Origin: Spirochaetota bacterium
GTDB taxonomy: Bacteria; Spirochaetota; UBA12135; COTS27
Length of the DNA: 64,000 nt
Assembly: GCA_013426755.1 (NCBI GenBank)
Contig: AP019861.1
Span: 1,891,271 to 1,955,270, forward strand
Reading direction: 5' to 3'
Shown here piece by piece: positions 34,394-44,172 of the stretch. Position numbers and translations under genes: made by a program. Numbering within the stretch: position 1 is the first letter of the stretch; each line of letters starts with the position of its first letter. The notes beneath the pieces are model-generated. The model had not been told where the DNA came from. It searched no databases and saw nothing but the letters and a program-made list of their open reading frames with translations.

Positions 34394-35611
34394 ATGTATC
34401 CGCAGAAACTCTATTATAAATTTAAACTATTACTCAAACAACCTCAGCAAAGACGACGAATTTCTCGTCTGCTAAATACATTAAAACTCGCTGCCTTTTT
34501 TATAGGAGGACTCGCAGTAGTTTTACTGACTGTTTTCATTGTCTGGATCAATCAGCCTACTCACCTCGCATTCACCCCCAGTCGCGTTTACACATTATCC
34601 TATGATGCGATCACAACACTACCTATCGGCACTGATTCAAATGCTAACTCGCTCACCAGAAACAAAACATTAAGTTCTTCTAGCTCTCAATCCCCACCAT
34701 CCACAGCACCCGTCATTCCCCAAGCCGCTTCATCTTCAGTCCTGTTCGATTACCATAACGATACCATTGCTTTACTCGTCAAGCAGACTACTCCCAAACT
34801 CATTATAAGCAATTCGGTAGCAGAACGAGTCCTAATGCCTGAAAGATTCACACAAAACGCACAAGCGATGCGCCTGCACAATTCACACTTAGTATTAGTC
34901 CTAAGCAATTCGCCTTCGCAAGCAGCCAATGAACCGCTTAAAATCTCAATGGCATATCTAAATATAGACAACGATCCCGCAGCCCCTTTCGTCAGGATCC
35001 ATACCAATTTCCTACTTCCCTATTCTCATCAAGCCTGGCAGACCATGCTACCTGAAATAACTTTACGCACCTACGATCAAAACAAATTCACTTTACGGCT
35101 AGCCAAAGAAACCTTAATCTCTTTTAACGATACAGGTCATGCAGAATGGATTCACATCGGTGCGCTTGTCCGTCCATTGTTAACTGCCAAACAAATGCAT
35201 TTTGAAACCGTTTTAACAGCAGAACATAACAAGGTCTATATCATCCTAGCCGATTACGATAATAAGCCCTACCGTTTTACGATGCTGCTCTATGATCTCG
35301 AGCAAAATAAAACCATAAATCGTTATCACACCAACCTATCTGATCCCAGTTATTTTACCATTAACGATCATCATCGGCTCATCACAATCTCATTTGTTAA
35401 AGAAATCAATCAAATGCAATTCAAAATAAAACCTCTCGAAAAAATTTCTTTTCTAAGCGATCTATTTAATTTCGATGTCAGTAATAATACCTTAATCAAA
35501 ACCCTAACCTTCGCAAATAATCAATACCCCCAAAATTTACGCTTCAATGACAATAGATTCATTGGGTTTTATCAAACAGCTGAAGCTATTGAATTTTGGA
35601 ACTGGTACTGA
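34394..35611 (+). CDS. Hypothetical protein with one N-terminal membrane segment
   Basis: The 405-residue protein has a basic N-terminus (RRRISRLLNTLK) and one transmembrane helix (about residues 34-52, FFIGGLAVVLLTVFIVWI). A large exported domain follows with many beta-strand-like stretches and a Ser/Pro/Asn-rich region at 83-112. I do not recognise the family; the repeated strand pattern could be a propeller. It follows secA by 168 bp on the same strand. After its TGA stop the same reading frame, apart from a second TGA, stays open through a 30-bp repeat array into the next gene. Confidence 0.75.
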   Translation: MYPQKLYYKFKLLLKQPQQRRRISRLLNTLKLAAFFIGGLAVVLLTVFIVWINQPTHLAFTPSRVYTLSYDAITTLPIGTDSNANSLTRNKTLSSSSSQSPPSTAPVIPQAASSSVLFDYHNDTIALLVKQTTPKLIISNSVAERVLMPERFTQNAQAMRLHNSHLVLVLSNSPSQAANEPLKISMAYLNIDNDPAAPFVRIHTNFLLPYSHQAWQTMLPEITLRTYDQNKFTLRLAKETLISFNDTGHAEWIHIGALVRPLLTAKQMHFETVLTAEHNKVYIILADYDNKPYRFTMLLYDLEQNKTINRYHTNLSDPSYFTINDHHRLITISFVKEINQMQFKIKPLEKISFLSDLFNFDVSNNTLIKTLTFANNQYPQNLRFNDNRFIGFYQTAEAIEFWNWY

Positions 35612-35640
35612 GGCTGAATCATAAGCCCTTCTTTAATAAA

Positions 35641-35820
35641 TCGCAACATATCCGCCAGTAGTTTTATCAATCGCAACATATCCACCAGTAGTTTTATCAA
35701 TCGCAACATATCCGCCAATAGTTTTATCAATCACAACATATCTGCTAGTAGTTTTATCAATCGCAACATATCCGCCAGTAGTTTTATCAATCACAACATA
35801 TCTGCCAATAGTTTTATCAA
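35641..35820. repeat. Tandem array, 30 bp x 6
   Basis: Six units of consensus TCGCAACATATCCGCCAGTA followed by GTTTTATCAA start at 35641, 35671, 35701, 35731, 35761 and 35791. All six are stop-free in the frame shared by the flanking genes, where they would encode a 10-residue unit (INRNISASSF). No start codon is available there. Confidence 0.95.
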
Positions 35821-35887
35821 TCCTTCCGTTATAATTTTAATCATTGAACCCTTATTTCTAAAAAAAACTATACTTAGAGCAAAACCC

Positions 35888-36241
35888 ATGTCCGCACAAC
35901 ATAAACATACTATCGACCCTAATAAGCAGGTTGCTCGCCATTTTCCTAGCCACTCATCGCAATCAAGCAACCTAAAAAGCGGCAGCTACAAAGCCAAGCG
36001 TGATCAAGAGATCAATGAAAATATTGCTCGCCTTGAAAAACAGGGCGTTGTATTTCATTACAACCGCAATCCATCGCATCGTCGCCCGATAGATTCGGCT
36101 AGAAGTCACCATCTGGCATCCACACCGCATTCATCAGCCCGTGCCAAAGAAGCTATTCCGACTCGAACTTATTTGAGATTTAGCTTCATGCTCTGCTGTC
36201 TGAGTATTATTTTTTATTACATCCTTGTCTATATCTTTTAA
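35888..36241 (+). CDS. Small tail-anchored hypothetical protein
   Basis: This 117-residue protein is mostly polar and basic (residues 1-95, rich in His, Arg, Ser and Lys). It ends in one hydrophobic segment (FSFMLCCLSIIFYYILVYIF), so it would be anchored by its tail with the bulk in the cytoplasm. No family is recognised. It is in the same frame as the upstream gene, separated by two TGA codons and the 30-bp repeat array, so it may be a remnant or a separated part of it, but composition and the terminal anchor suggest an independent gene. Confidence 0.55.
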   Translation: MSAQHKHTIDPNKQVARHFPSHSSQSSNLKSGSYKAKRDQEINENIARLEKQGVVFHYNRNPSHRRPIDSARSHHLASTPHSSARAKEAIPTRTYLRFSFMLCCLSIIFYYILVYIF

Positions 36242-36473
36242 TTTTTAAGTATCCCACTACATTAAGCAAGCCAATAATAACGACAACAGACATTATTTGA
36301 TGACAGCAGGCATTATTTGCAGGCATTATTTAATGTTCTTTACGTTAAAGGTGATAATATCACAACACCCGTGTAATTTAATTACCTAAGATCTTTTACT
36401 ACCTTACAAAGGGTCTGACTCAGTTTTCATTGTCTTTTAAAGAAGTTTTACCTAGATTATAACGCAAAACCAG

Positions 36474-37667
36474 ATGACTTTTTATAAATCTATTATTCTC
36501 TATACCGCATTTATTATAGGAGGAGTGATCAGTACAGGCTATGGGGAAATTTCACAGCCAGCTTGTTTTAATTACAATACAGAAGCACTCCAAAATGCGC
36601 CCACCTATCCTGAAAAACCGTTTCCCACAGCAGTACAAGAAGAAAATCCTTCAGACCCATCACAACCCAGCATAACCCGTTTAGAAAATACCCCCAAAGT
36701 AGTACCACAATCAAACCTTGTCCTAGGACAAGGACTTATTGTTGACCACGACCATGCATCATTGAAATTTGGTAATGTTCTCAAGCTAAGAAATGGACTA
36801 CTTATTCCTTATGTGGATATAGGCGAAGCTTTTATGCCCGCTGGTATCACGTGGGGATTTGGACTTAGTTATTGTTATGAGAACTATTCTCTGTCTATTG
36901 GGTATGAAGGAATGTTTAACATTCCTACCGATGCTGGAGAAGAATTGTATCCTACGATTAATAGGGGCTATCTTATCAATAAATTTGAATTTGCACCCGT
37001 TTTGCTCACGTTTTTACTTAAATATGGTCAGATCTGGGAGCATTACCGCGCACCTGGTAGCGATGATTATTACAAAAATATCTTTACTGGGCCAGAAATA
37101 GGCATTTTTCTTCAAACCTCTCTCTTTAAAACACAATTTGGAGACTTAGGTCTTTATACTTATAGTGTGGCATCTTACCTAGAACAAATTGATGTGTGGA
37201 CGGTACTGTCATTTTTCAATCTTGATTTTACAATCGTGCCCAAACCATTCGGTGAATTAAAATTATTCCATAACATAATAAACATCTACGCCAGTGACCC
37301 TGGGCAGATTTCAGAAATTAGAAGCATGTTTTTTCTGACGCCATTCCCCGTCAATTCACCAAGACGGTTCAATAACCAGAAAACAACGGGATTCCTAGCA
37401 GGAGCAGTATCATTGGGATATCGGATTTTTCCATTTTTTAGCGTTAAAAACCCTAAAAATGCTTGGGCTAGACCGATTTATATAGCACCATACCTTCATT
37501 ATGGCTGGGGCTACGATCGGTTCAAACCTGCTGGAGCGAATACAGAATCTACCTTTTCTGTATCCGTTCACTTAGGATATAAATTGGGCGGGGTCGGCAG
37601 CGTCTCAACCGCTGTTGGATGGAATATTGACGAAGGCGTTATCATCAGCCTTATTATCAATTTTTAA
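36474..37667 (+). CDS. Hypothetical outer-membrane protein
   Basis: The 397-residue protein begins with a signal-like segment (KSIILYTAFIIGGVISTGYG). A short polar stretch comes next. The rest is rich in aromatic/Gly strands (for example WGFGLSYCYENYSLSIGYEG, LGYKLGGVGSVSTAVGWN), ending VIISLIINF with a terminal Phe, as in outer-membrane barrels. No family is recognised. The stop codon lies inside the first copy of a 21-bp tandem repeat. Confidence 0.7.
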   Translation: MTFYKSIILYTAFIIGGVISTGYGEISQPACFNYNTEALQNAPTYPEKPFPTAVQEENPSDPSQPSITRLENTPKVVPQSNLVLGQGLIVDHDHASLKFGNVLKLRNGLLIPYVDIGEAFMPAGITWGFGLSYCYENYSLSIGYEGMFNIPTDAGEELYPTINRGYLINKFEFAPVLLTFLLKYGQIWEHYRAPGSDDYYKNIFTGPEIGIFLQTSLFKTQFGDLGLYTYSVASYLEQIDVWTVLSFFNLDFTIVPKPFGELKLFHNIINIYASDPGQISEIRSMFFLTPFPVNSPRRFNNQKTTGFLAGAVSLGYRIFPFFSVKNPKNAWARPIYIAPYLHYGWGYDRFKPAGANTESTFSVSVHLGYKLGGVGSVSTAVGWNIDEGVIISLIINF

Positions 37668-37799
37668 CACCATTCCCACATTCTTAAACACCATTCCCAC
37701 ATTTTAATACTACTCCCATATTTTTTAATACTACTCCTACATTTTAATACTACTCCCATATTTTTAAACACCACTCCCACGTATAAAACCTCAATTCAA
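37661..37799. repeat. 21-bp tandem repeat spanning a stop codon
   Basis: Units of TTTTTAACACCATTCCCACAT and variants (20-22 bp) recur about six times. The TAA stop of the preceding gene (37665-37667) is in the first unit. Confidence 0.85.
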
Positions 37800-38088
37800 T
37801 TGTAATACTTCAATTTTTATCAAATCTTATTTTTTATCGAATATCACCTTTTTATCAAATCTTATTTTTTATCGAATATCATTCTTTTATTAAACCTTAT
37901 TTTTTATCAAATGTCATTTTTTTACGAGTCCTTTTCATAACAAAGTCCTTTTACTAGCCATTTCCTAAAAAATTAGCAATTTCCTAAAAAATTCTCCCCA
38001 TACATCGATAATCAATTGACATTCGCTTTATTTCCACATCATCAAGAAATTGCCATCGCCTACCCCAATTTTTTGCGATGATAAGCTC
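37800..38088. repeat. Intergenic T-rich repeats
   Basis: A unit of about 38-45 bp with TTATCAAATCTTATTTTTTA recurs three times at about 37815-37920, and TTTCCTAAAAAATT is duplicated near 37965-37995. No gene is seen. Confidence 0.6.
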
Positions 38089-39333
38089 ATGAAAAAATCT
38101 ACTGTAATCATCATTGTCGTACTCTTTCATGCCTTACAGATTGGCATACATTTACAAATTAGCGTACATTGTAACAGTAGTTACTGCAGTAACAATGCGA
38201 ACAACCGTTATCAAGTAACCCATACACCACCATTTCCCAGCATAATACCCCACCCCTCCCAGAAAAACTTAGGAATATGGGGCAATATACAAGCAAATAC
38301 CCTCCCGCTCTCACCGGCATTTAACCCCGTGCCAATGTCCCACATCGATGCAGCAAAGCAATTAATTGACGAAGCGCTCAAAAAAAGCCTTTATTCCCAA
38401 GAAAAAAATACGCCACTCAAAAAAAAATTAGCTGCCCTCCTAACCGCCAGACGAGATGGGAACATCACAACCATTAAAGAACAATACGAAAACATCATCA
38501 ATACAGGAATATTGCATATTTATGCTTCAAATTTCACGAGTTCTGCTAAAGAATTCCATACACTTTACAGAGTCTACGAACGCGGTGAATACTTGTTTTA
38601 CAAAGCACTCAATGGTGCTCTTTACGACCACCACATAGGAAAGGTAGAATTCAGTAAATACTTGCGTGTTGCCAAATTTCAATATGAGGGCGAACTCTGG
38701 TATAACCTTGCTACACTATTAGCAGAGATCATTGACAAACAGACCATTTCCAACAAAGCCGAATATAAGGCGCTTGTCAAATGGTTCTATGACCAATATT
38801 CCCTCTACACGTGCTTTTTAATGGTGAAATTATATGAAAAATATATCCCAATCACTAGCCGTGATAACCACGACTGGCTATTCATCCACACAATGAACTC
38901 TAGCCTGCTCATCAAATCAGGCAATCCATTAGAATCTATTGCTTACATAGAATCTCACCGCGAAGCAATTGAGAAATTCGCACCCAATCTAATCAAAACC
39001 CTAGCTATCACCTATTATAAAACAGAACAATACGAAAAAGCATATCAAACCTTCAAAGTCATTCCCAAAACCAGTTCAATAGACAATGCATATTATTACT
39101 ACCTAGCCCTACTCCAATTCAAACGAAAGGAATTCACACGGTTTAAACAAACATTCAAAAAACTTAAAGCCAACACACCGCCATTCATAGAACTCTCCCC
39201 AGATACATACATTTCTGCCAAAACAAAGTCCATTCAAAAGAAAAATCAAAATTTCATTAAAAAATTGGATGAATTGTCCAAACTCAATGACCTCGTCATA
39301 CGCCTTGAAAAAAAGTCTGTATCCATCCAATGA
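38089..39333 (+). CDS. Hypothetical exported TPR-like protein
   Basis: From the ATG at 38089 the protein begins MKKSTVIIIVVLFHALQIGI, a good signal peptide; a TTG 39 bp upstream gives a longer frame but is less likely. The mature part (about 390 residues) starts with a Cys/Asn/Ser-rich stretch and becomes alpha-helical. Tetratricopeptide-like helices lie near the C-terminus (IKTLAITYYKTEQYEKAYQTF, AYYYYLALLQFKRKEF). No enzymatic motif is seen. It precedes hisC on the same strand. Confidence 0.7.
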   Translation: MKKSTVIIIVVLFHALQIGIHLQISVHCNSSYCSNNANNRYQVTHTPPFPSIIPHPSQKNLGIWGNIQANTLPLSPAFNPVPMSHIDAAKQLIDEALKKSLYSQEKNTPLKKKLAALLTARRDGNITTIKEQYENIINTGILHIYASNFTSSAKEFHTLYRVYERGEYLFYKALNGALYDHHIGKVEFSKYLRVAKFQYEGELWYNLATLLAEIIDKQTISNKAEYKALVKWFYDQYSLYTCFLMVKLYEKYIPITSRDNHDWLFIHTMNSSLLIKSGNPLESIAYIESHREAIEKFAPNLIKTLAITYYKTEQYEKAYQTFKVIPKTSSIDNAYYYYLALLQFKRKEFTRFKQTFKKLKANTPPFIELSPDTYISAKTKSIQKKNQNFIKKLDELSKLNDLVIRLEKKSVSIQ

Positions 39334-39376
39334 ACTTAAACCTTACTTCACAACCATAAAACCTCCCAAAAGCACC

Positions 39377-39454
39377 GTGAATTCATTTATTCGTAGCCGT
39401 CTACACCATTGAAAAATACAGTGAATTCGTTTATTCGTAGCCATCTACACCATT
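39377..39454. repeat. 44-bp duplication of the hisC 5' end
   Basis: GTGAATTCRTTTATTCGTAG followed by CCRTCTACACCATTG occurs at 39377 and again at 39421, 44 bp apart. The second copy is the start of hisC. The first copy is a 12-codon frame (VNSFIRSRLHH then TGA) whose stop overlaps the TTG at 39409. Confidence 0.9.
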
Positions 39455-40623
39455 GGGAGGCCTACGTTCCTGGCAAACAACCTAAAGACCTCAAAATAGC
39501 CCCCCATCATCGCATCATAAAACTCAATACCAATGAAAGTCCCTTCATATTAAGTGAAGTCAGTGACCGTCTCCAAACACTTGCCCGCAGTCGATCATTT
39601 CATTTAAATCGTTACCCAGACCCTAGTGCAGAACACCTTAGAGCCACTGCAGGTAATATTCTCAATATTCCCCAAGACCATTTAGTCTTCGCAAATGGCT
39701 CTGATGAGATCATTTCTGCTATTTTTAGAGCCTACCTAGGTGCAGGAGACTCTATCACACTACCCAGTCCTACCTACGGCGCTTACGCTGTTTACAGTCG
39801 TCTGTATAATATTAAAATAGAGGAATTAGAACTAGCCGCTGATTTCTTACTGAGCGAAGAAAATCTTACAGGAACAATCGGAAAGGTTGTCTTCCTCCCC
39901 AATCCACATGCACCGAGTGGAAATGCCCTTGCTGCTAAAACACTACTTTCAATAATTAAAAAATTCCCGCAGAAGCTTTTTGTCATTGACGAAGCCTATA
40001 TCGATTTTAATATTAAAGAAACGCTCATCACAGAAATTGCCAATCATCCCAATCTCATTATCCTGCGAACACTTTCAAAAGCCGCCGCGCTAGCAGGACT
40101 GCGCGTGGGTTATGCAATCAGCCGTCCTGACCATATTCAAATCCTTCGTAAAGTATTAGACCCTTATAACTTAAACATGATCGCTCAAGACTTAGCCACC
40201 TTACCGTTTATTCATCATAAAAAAATTGCATTGCTGGTTCAAAAAATCATTGCTATACGCGATAAGGTTACCGCAGAACTCACAACACTAGGATTTAAGA
40301 CCATTCCTTCAAAAACCAATTTCATTCTTACTTCGCCACAGAATTTCACTCTCCATCCCAAATGGACAAAATTAAGACTAGAAAAAACAACACCGCCTAA
40401 AAATACCACCGACACCACTAACTCTCTTCCAAAATCGCTCCCATCCAGCAAAGCACAGGCACAATTACTCTATTCACTCCTAACAGAACATCAAATCCTA
40501 GTTAGATACTTTCCCACACCTCGCCTAGCTCCCTATTTACGAATCACCATTGGAACAGAACGTGATATGAAGCGCGTCATAACAGTACTTCGTTCACTGC
40601 AAAAAGCTCCCAAGCATCAGTAA
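39409..40623 (+). CDS. hisC: Histidinol-phosphate aminotransferase
   Basis: HisC is a PLP enzyme making L-histidinol phosphate. The fold-type I features are visible: KLNTNESPF near the N-terminus, PDPSAEHLRA, FANGSDEIISAIFRAYL, the Asp/Tyr pair in VIDEAYIDF, and the PLP lysine in RTLSKAAALAGLRVGYA. Near residues 325-350 a Thr/Asn/Lys/Ser-rich insert (TTPPKNTTDTTNSLPKSLPS) lengthens the small domain. TTG at 39409 gives 404 residues; GTG at 39421 is an alternative, and neither has a clear ribosome-binding site. hisE and hisG are 35 kb away. Confidence 0.92.
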   Translation: MKNTVNSFIRSHLHHWEAYVPGKQPKDLKIAPHHRIIKLNTNESPFILSEVSDRLQTLARSRSFHLNRYPDPSAEHLRATAGNILNIPQDHLVFANGSDEIISAIFRAYLGAGDSITLPSPTYGAYAVYSRLYNIKIEELELAADFLLSEENLTGTIGKVVFLPNPHAPSGNALAAKTLLSIIKKFPQKLFVIDEAYIDFNIKETLITEIANHPNLIILRTLSKAAALAGLRVGYAISRPDHIQILRKVLDPYNLNMIAQDLATLPFIHHKKIALLVQKIIAIRDKVTAELTTLGFKTIPSKTNFILTSPQNFTLHPKWTKLRLEKTTPPKNTTDTTNSLPKSLPSSKAQAQLLYSLLTEHQILVRYFPTPRLAPYLRITIGTERDMKRVITVLRSLQKAPKHQ

Positions 40624-40738
40624 AAAACTCATTGAAATTATCAGAGGAAATCATCAATTATAATACAATGAACACTAGTTATAAGAAGTTCGCCGCACTC
40701 AATAATTTTTATCTGCTTTATTTTTGCTATATTTACCC

Positions 40739-42148
40739 ATGCGTACGACTAGCCCAATGATTAGATTAATGTGCCCAGCCAACATCGCTTCTATAACTGT
40801 TATTGGGGTTATTATCTTATCGATACCGTTTTTATATGCCCAATCACCTGTCGATGAAAAAAAGCCAAATCCCACTCACACATCCACTTCGCAAGAACTC
40901 CCTGCACAATTTTCACCACTCCCCGATCTAGAAAATAACGAACTATTTAAAAAAATTGAAACCATATTCAAATTTGATACACATAATGCAAAAGCACGGG
41001 CACTAAGTGCCTTGCTCAAACATTATCAACTAGAATTAACAAAACTAGAACGGACTGCTAAAAATAACACCACTTCCAAGCAGTCACCCCCTCCCCCTAA
41101 TGCAGCGACCAAAACCAGTACCCCAGACGCCCAACCTATAAAAAAAGCTAAAAAACAATCCCAATACAATAATTCATCACCTCACCATGAGGACAGAGAT
41201 AATAATAATAATTCTCGTAATGTTAAAACCGACGCCCCGCCTGCAGATAAAGACAATAGCTATCAGCAAGAAGAAGCATTTTCTATAGAACGACTTCTTT
41301 ATCAAACGTACTACGAGCCGCTTATTATTGATTTTTTTAAACCGCCACAGAAAATTGAGATAACACTTGCACTCCTAGACTGGATAGCCAGCATTCCCCT
41401 CAATGAGCACTTCAATTTACTTAAAGACATTCTCACTGCCGAAAAAACCACCGATCAAGTCCCGCCACCACCGATTGTTCTTAAAATCAAAGCCCTTGAA
41501 ACTTTACAAGTATTGACTATTCCTGCTGCAGAGAAAAATTTTATTTTTTTATCTTATATAAAAAATCCTAAAGTACATTTAAATAACGATACCCTAATCA
41601 CACATGCCGTAACAGGCCTGGCGGGTGCAGGTGGAGAACCTATCGCAGGAGAACTCAGAAAACTCTTTATCACAGTAGAGAACAATGATCTAAAAATTTC
41701 TATTTTACGCAGCATAAGTGAATTTGGCTTTGAAAAAGACGTTGACTTTTTCTTAAAAGTCCTTAACAGTCGTGAAGTGGACCCTGTGCTCTGGACAGCC
41801 CTCGTTGCTCTTAAAAATTATCCCCATGTTCCTAAAGCCGAGACATTACTCTTATCCTACGCAGAAGACAAAGACCCCAATCTAGCCGCCCGTGCCATTT
41901 ATGCCTTAAGCACCTTTACAAACGACATCGTCTATGAAACATTGCTTAAAGCAACTGAGGATAATCATCCACTTATTCGCATGCAAAGTCTCAATGCGCT
42001 AAATGATCATCAGCGTCATACTGATGATATTTCCGATTTGCAACCACTTATCGAATACAAAGAAATTTATGATGACGACCCCTCCGTACGTGAGACCGCT
42101 AGGAAGATTTTACGTAGCCGTAATTTGCCCACCCATTCTGAGAAATAA
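40739..42148 (+). CDS. Exported HEAT-repeat protein
   Basis: From ATG 40739 the protein has a signal-like region (ITVIGVIILSIPFLYAQ, then SPVDEK). A disordered stretch follows (about 100-180, rich in Ser, Pro, Lys and Asn, with an Asn run). The second half holds several HEAT-like helical repeats (for example VLWTALVALKNYPHVPKAE, LAARAIYALSTFTND, LIRMQSLNALNDHQ). HEAT proteins act as scaffolds; the role here is unknown. A TTG 15 bp upstream would add five residues. It follows hisC after about 115 bp. Confidence 0.8.
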   Translation: MRTTSPMIRLMCPANIASITVIGVIILSIPFLYAQSPVDEKKPNPTHTSTSQELPAQFSPLPDLENNELFKKIETIFKFDTHNAKARALSALLKHYQLELTKLERTAKNNTTSKQSPPPPNAATKTSTPDAQPIKKAKKQSQYNNSSPHHEDRDNNNNSRNVKTDAPPADKDNSYQQEEAFSIERLLYQTYYEPLIIDFFKPPQKIEITLALLDWIASIPLNEHFNLLKDILTAEKTTDQVPPPPIVLKIKALETLQVLTIPAAEKNFIFLSYIKNPKVHLNNDTLITHAVTGLAGAGGEPIAGELRKLFITVENNDLKISILRSISEFGFEKDVDFFLKVLNSREVDPVLWTALVALKNYPHVPKAETLLLSYAEDKDPNLAARAIYALSTFTNDIVYETLLKATEDNHPLIRMQSLNALNDHQRHTDDISDLQPLIEYKEIYDDDPSVRETARKILRSRNLPTHSEK

Positions 42149-42701
42149 CGCCCCACTCTTATTGATTTTAAAGTAACACGCTCGCAAGCTAAACCTAAAT
42201 CAATCCCAAGTTTAGTCTCAATCCTTCAAAAAAGCCAGATCTTCACTTTTCTTTCAGAACTCCTATCACTTGCTACTTGCTAGACTCTGTGACTGAGACA
42301 GTTAAAGCTAGTAACAAAAATACATACCGCTAGCTTAGGGGCTAAAATATTTGCTATCTAATACTTGCTATTTAATAGCATAGTGTAATAATAGCGTAGG
42401 TGGGAAGACCAATACATCACCACAGTGGCACACATTAGAACAGATAAAAATACTTCCTAAGTCGCTTGTTTATGGTATAATAACGTCATTAGAATACAAC
42501 TAAAAAGCATTATAACTAAGAGCGTTAACTAGGGACATTGGATAACTACAAAGCGGCTAACCTCTTATAGAGCACTTCTTAATCGCAACTTTATTAGATG
42601 AGTAGATTTTTTTATACGACGGTCTTATTTATGCCCTATTTGTTTTCAAGTAAAATTATTGTAACCGCAGGATTAACAAAGCGTATTGCTAGCTAAAATC
42701 A
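42149..42701. other. Intergenic region, nothing recognised
   Basis: About 550 bases with no gene, no long repeat and no clear RNA. A TATAAT near 42475 lacks a good -35 at the right distance. Confidence 0.5.
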
Positions 42702-43928
42702 ATGACTTCATTAGCTTCTGAGAAAAAAGTCTCCACGCCTACAGAGAACCTACCTACTGAAATGGTGATCAAAAATTATCGCCCACCGATGAGTTATCGC
42801 CGGTTTGGGAAAACAGGATGTATGCTTTCAGTAATCACGCTCGGCGGCATGCGTTATGTACACGGCTGGGAGAAACCACGGGAAACCGTCCCTAAGGACA
42901 TGCTCGACCAGTGTGTTGCCAACATTGAATACGCCTTCGCAAATGGTATCAATCATATAGAAACAGCCTACGGATATGGAAAAAGCGAACATTGTTACAG
43001 TACAGCGTTAAACGACGTCTTAAAGGTGCCCCGTGAAAGTTACTACTTTATGACAAAAGGCGACCCCATAGGGAAAGCAGCGACTAGAGACCGTGTTGAA
43101 GAACAACTTAGGACACTTAAAATGGATTACATTGATTTTTATGCCTGGCATGGACTGAATAACGACAATCGTCTTAAAGAAGCCTGTCACAGCGGAAGTG
43201 TCGAAGAACTCCTCAAAATGAAAGCAGAAGGTAAAATTCGTCATGTCGGCTTTTCTACACACGCTCCTGCTTCAGTCATTTGCCGCGCAATAGAAACAGG
43301 ATTATTTGACTTTGTCAATCTTCATTATTATTATTTTTTTCAACGCAACCTAGCCGCTATTACCTTAGCAGAAGAACGTGATATGGGAATATTTATCATC
43401 TCGCCTAACGATAAAGGAGGACAATTATTTAATCCCCCACCCAAATTACGTGCCCTCACGCATCCACTCACACCTATTCAATGGAATGCACGCTTCTGTC
43501 TCCGCCTTAAAGCAATACACACCCTTTCCTTTGGCATGACAGAAAAATCACACCATGATGAAATGGAGGGTATCTTTCCCATCACATTTCCAATGGCTAA
43601 AGAAGACTATGAAATACTTCACAATCTAGACTCACAACTGCTCCTAGACCCCTACGCCCATTACGAAGGCTTTGATCTCCTCACCAATAAAGCAGAAATC
43701 AATATTCCTGAAATACTACGACTCCGCAAGCTCTGGAAATGCTATAACATGAAAGATTTTGCTGTTTATCGCTATAATATGCTAGAAACAGAAGGACATT
43801 GGTTCCCTGGGCGTTTTCCTACCGAAGAAAGACTCAATGCACTCGACACCTCACACGTGCCTCCGCATATTAACATTAAAGCACTCCTACGTGAAACTCA
43901 CCAAGCACTCTATAAGCCCAAACCTTAA
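42702..43928 (+). CDS. Aldo/keto reductase family oxidoreductase
   Basis: The NADPH-dependent TIM-barrel enzyme starts around MSYRRFGKTGCMLSVITLGG. It shows the catalytic tetrad candidates: Asp/Glu in NHIETAYGYGKSE with its Tyr, Lys in YYFMTKGD, and His in FYAWHGLN. A C-terminal extension after about residue 290 is conserved-looking but lacks the four-cysteine ferredoxin motif found in some long members. The substrate is unknown. It stands just before larC on the same strand. Confidence 0.88.
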   Translation: MTSLASEKKVSTPTENLPTEMVIKNYRPPMSYRRFGKTGCMLSVITLGGMRYVHGWEKPRETVPKDMLDQCVANIEYAFANGINHIETAYGYGKSEHCYSTALNDVLKVPRESYYFMTKGDPIGKAATRDRVEEQLRTLKMDYIDFYAWHGLNNDNRLKEACHSGSVEELLKMKAEGKIRHVGFSTHAPASVICRAIETGLFDFVNLHYYYFFQRNLAAITLAEERDMGIFIISPNDKGGQLFNPPPKLRALTHPLTPIQWNARFCLRLKAIHTLSFGMTEKSHHDEMEGIFPITFPMAKEDYEILHNLDSQLLLDPYAHYEGFDLLTNKAEINIPEILRLRKLWKCYNMKDFAVYRYNMLETEGHWFPGRFPTEERLNALDTSHVPPHINIKALLRETHQALYKPKP

Positions 43929-44172
43929 TACCATTCTTATGTGATTTTATTTGACATTACAGCCATTATAACGTATTGACAGAACCACTGGTGTTATCAT
44001 TTCTTATTTAAAAGATTGCTTACTTGTGCTATAACATTTTTCAGTGCATAGGCTCTAATGCACACATTCTCTAATAACTGCCACGTAATATACTAGTGAA
44101 GCTATATTCGTCTAGCAACCACAGTTGCTTTTAATAACTTCTTTTTATGCCCCCTTTAAAGACTCAATCATT

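Noticed and set aside
1352-37799. Repeat arrays as CRISPR
   Set aside because: The arrays are head-to-tail units with no unique spacers between them, and no cas genes occur in the window.
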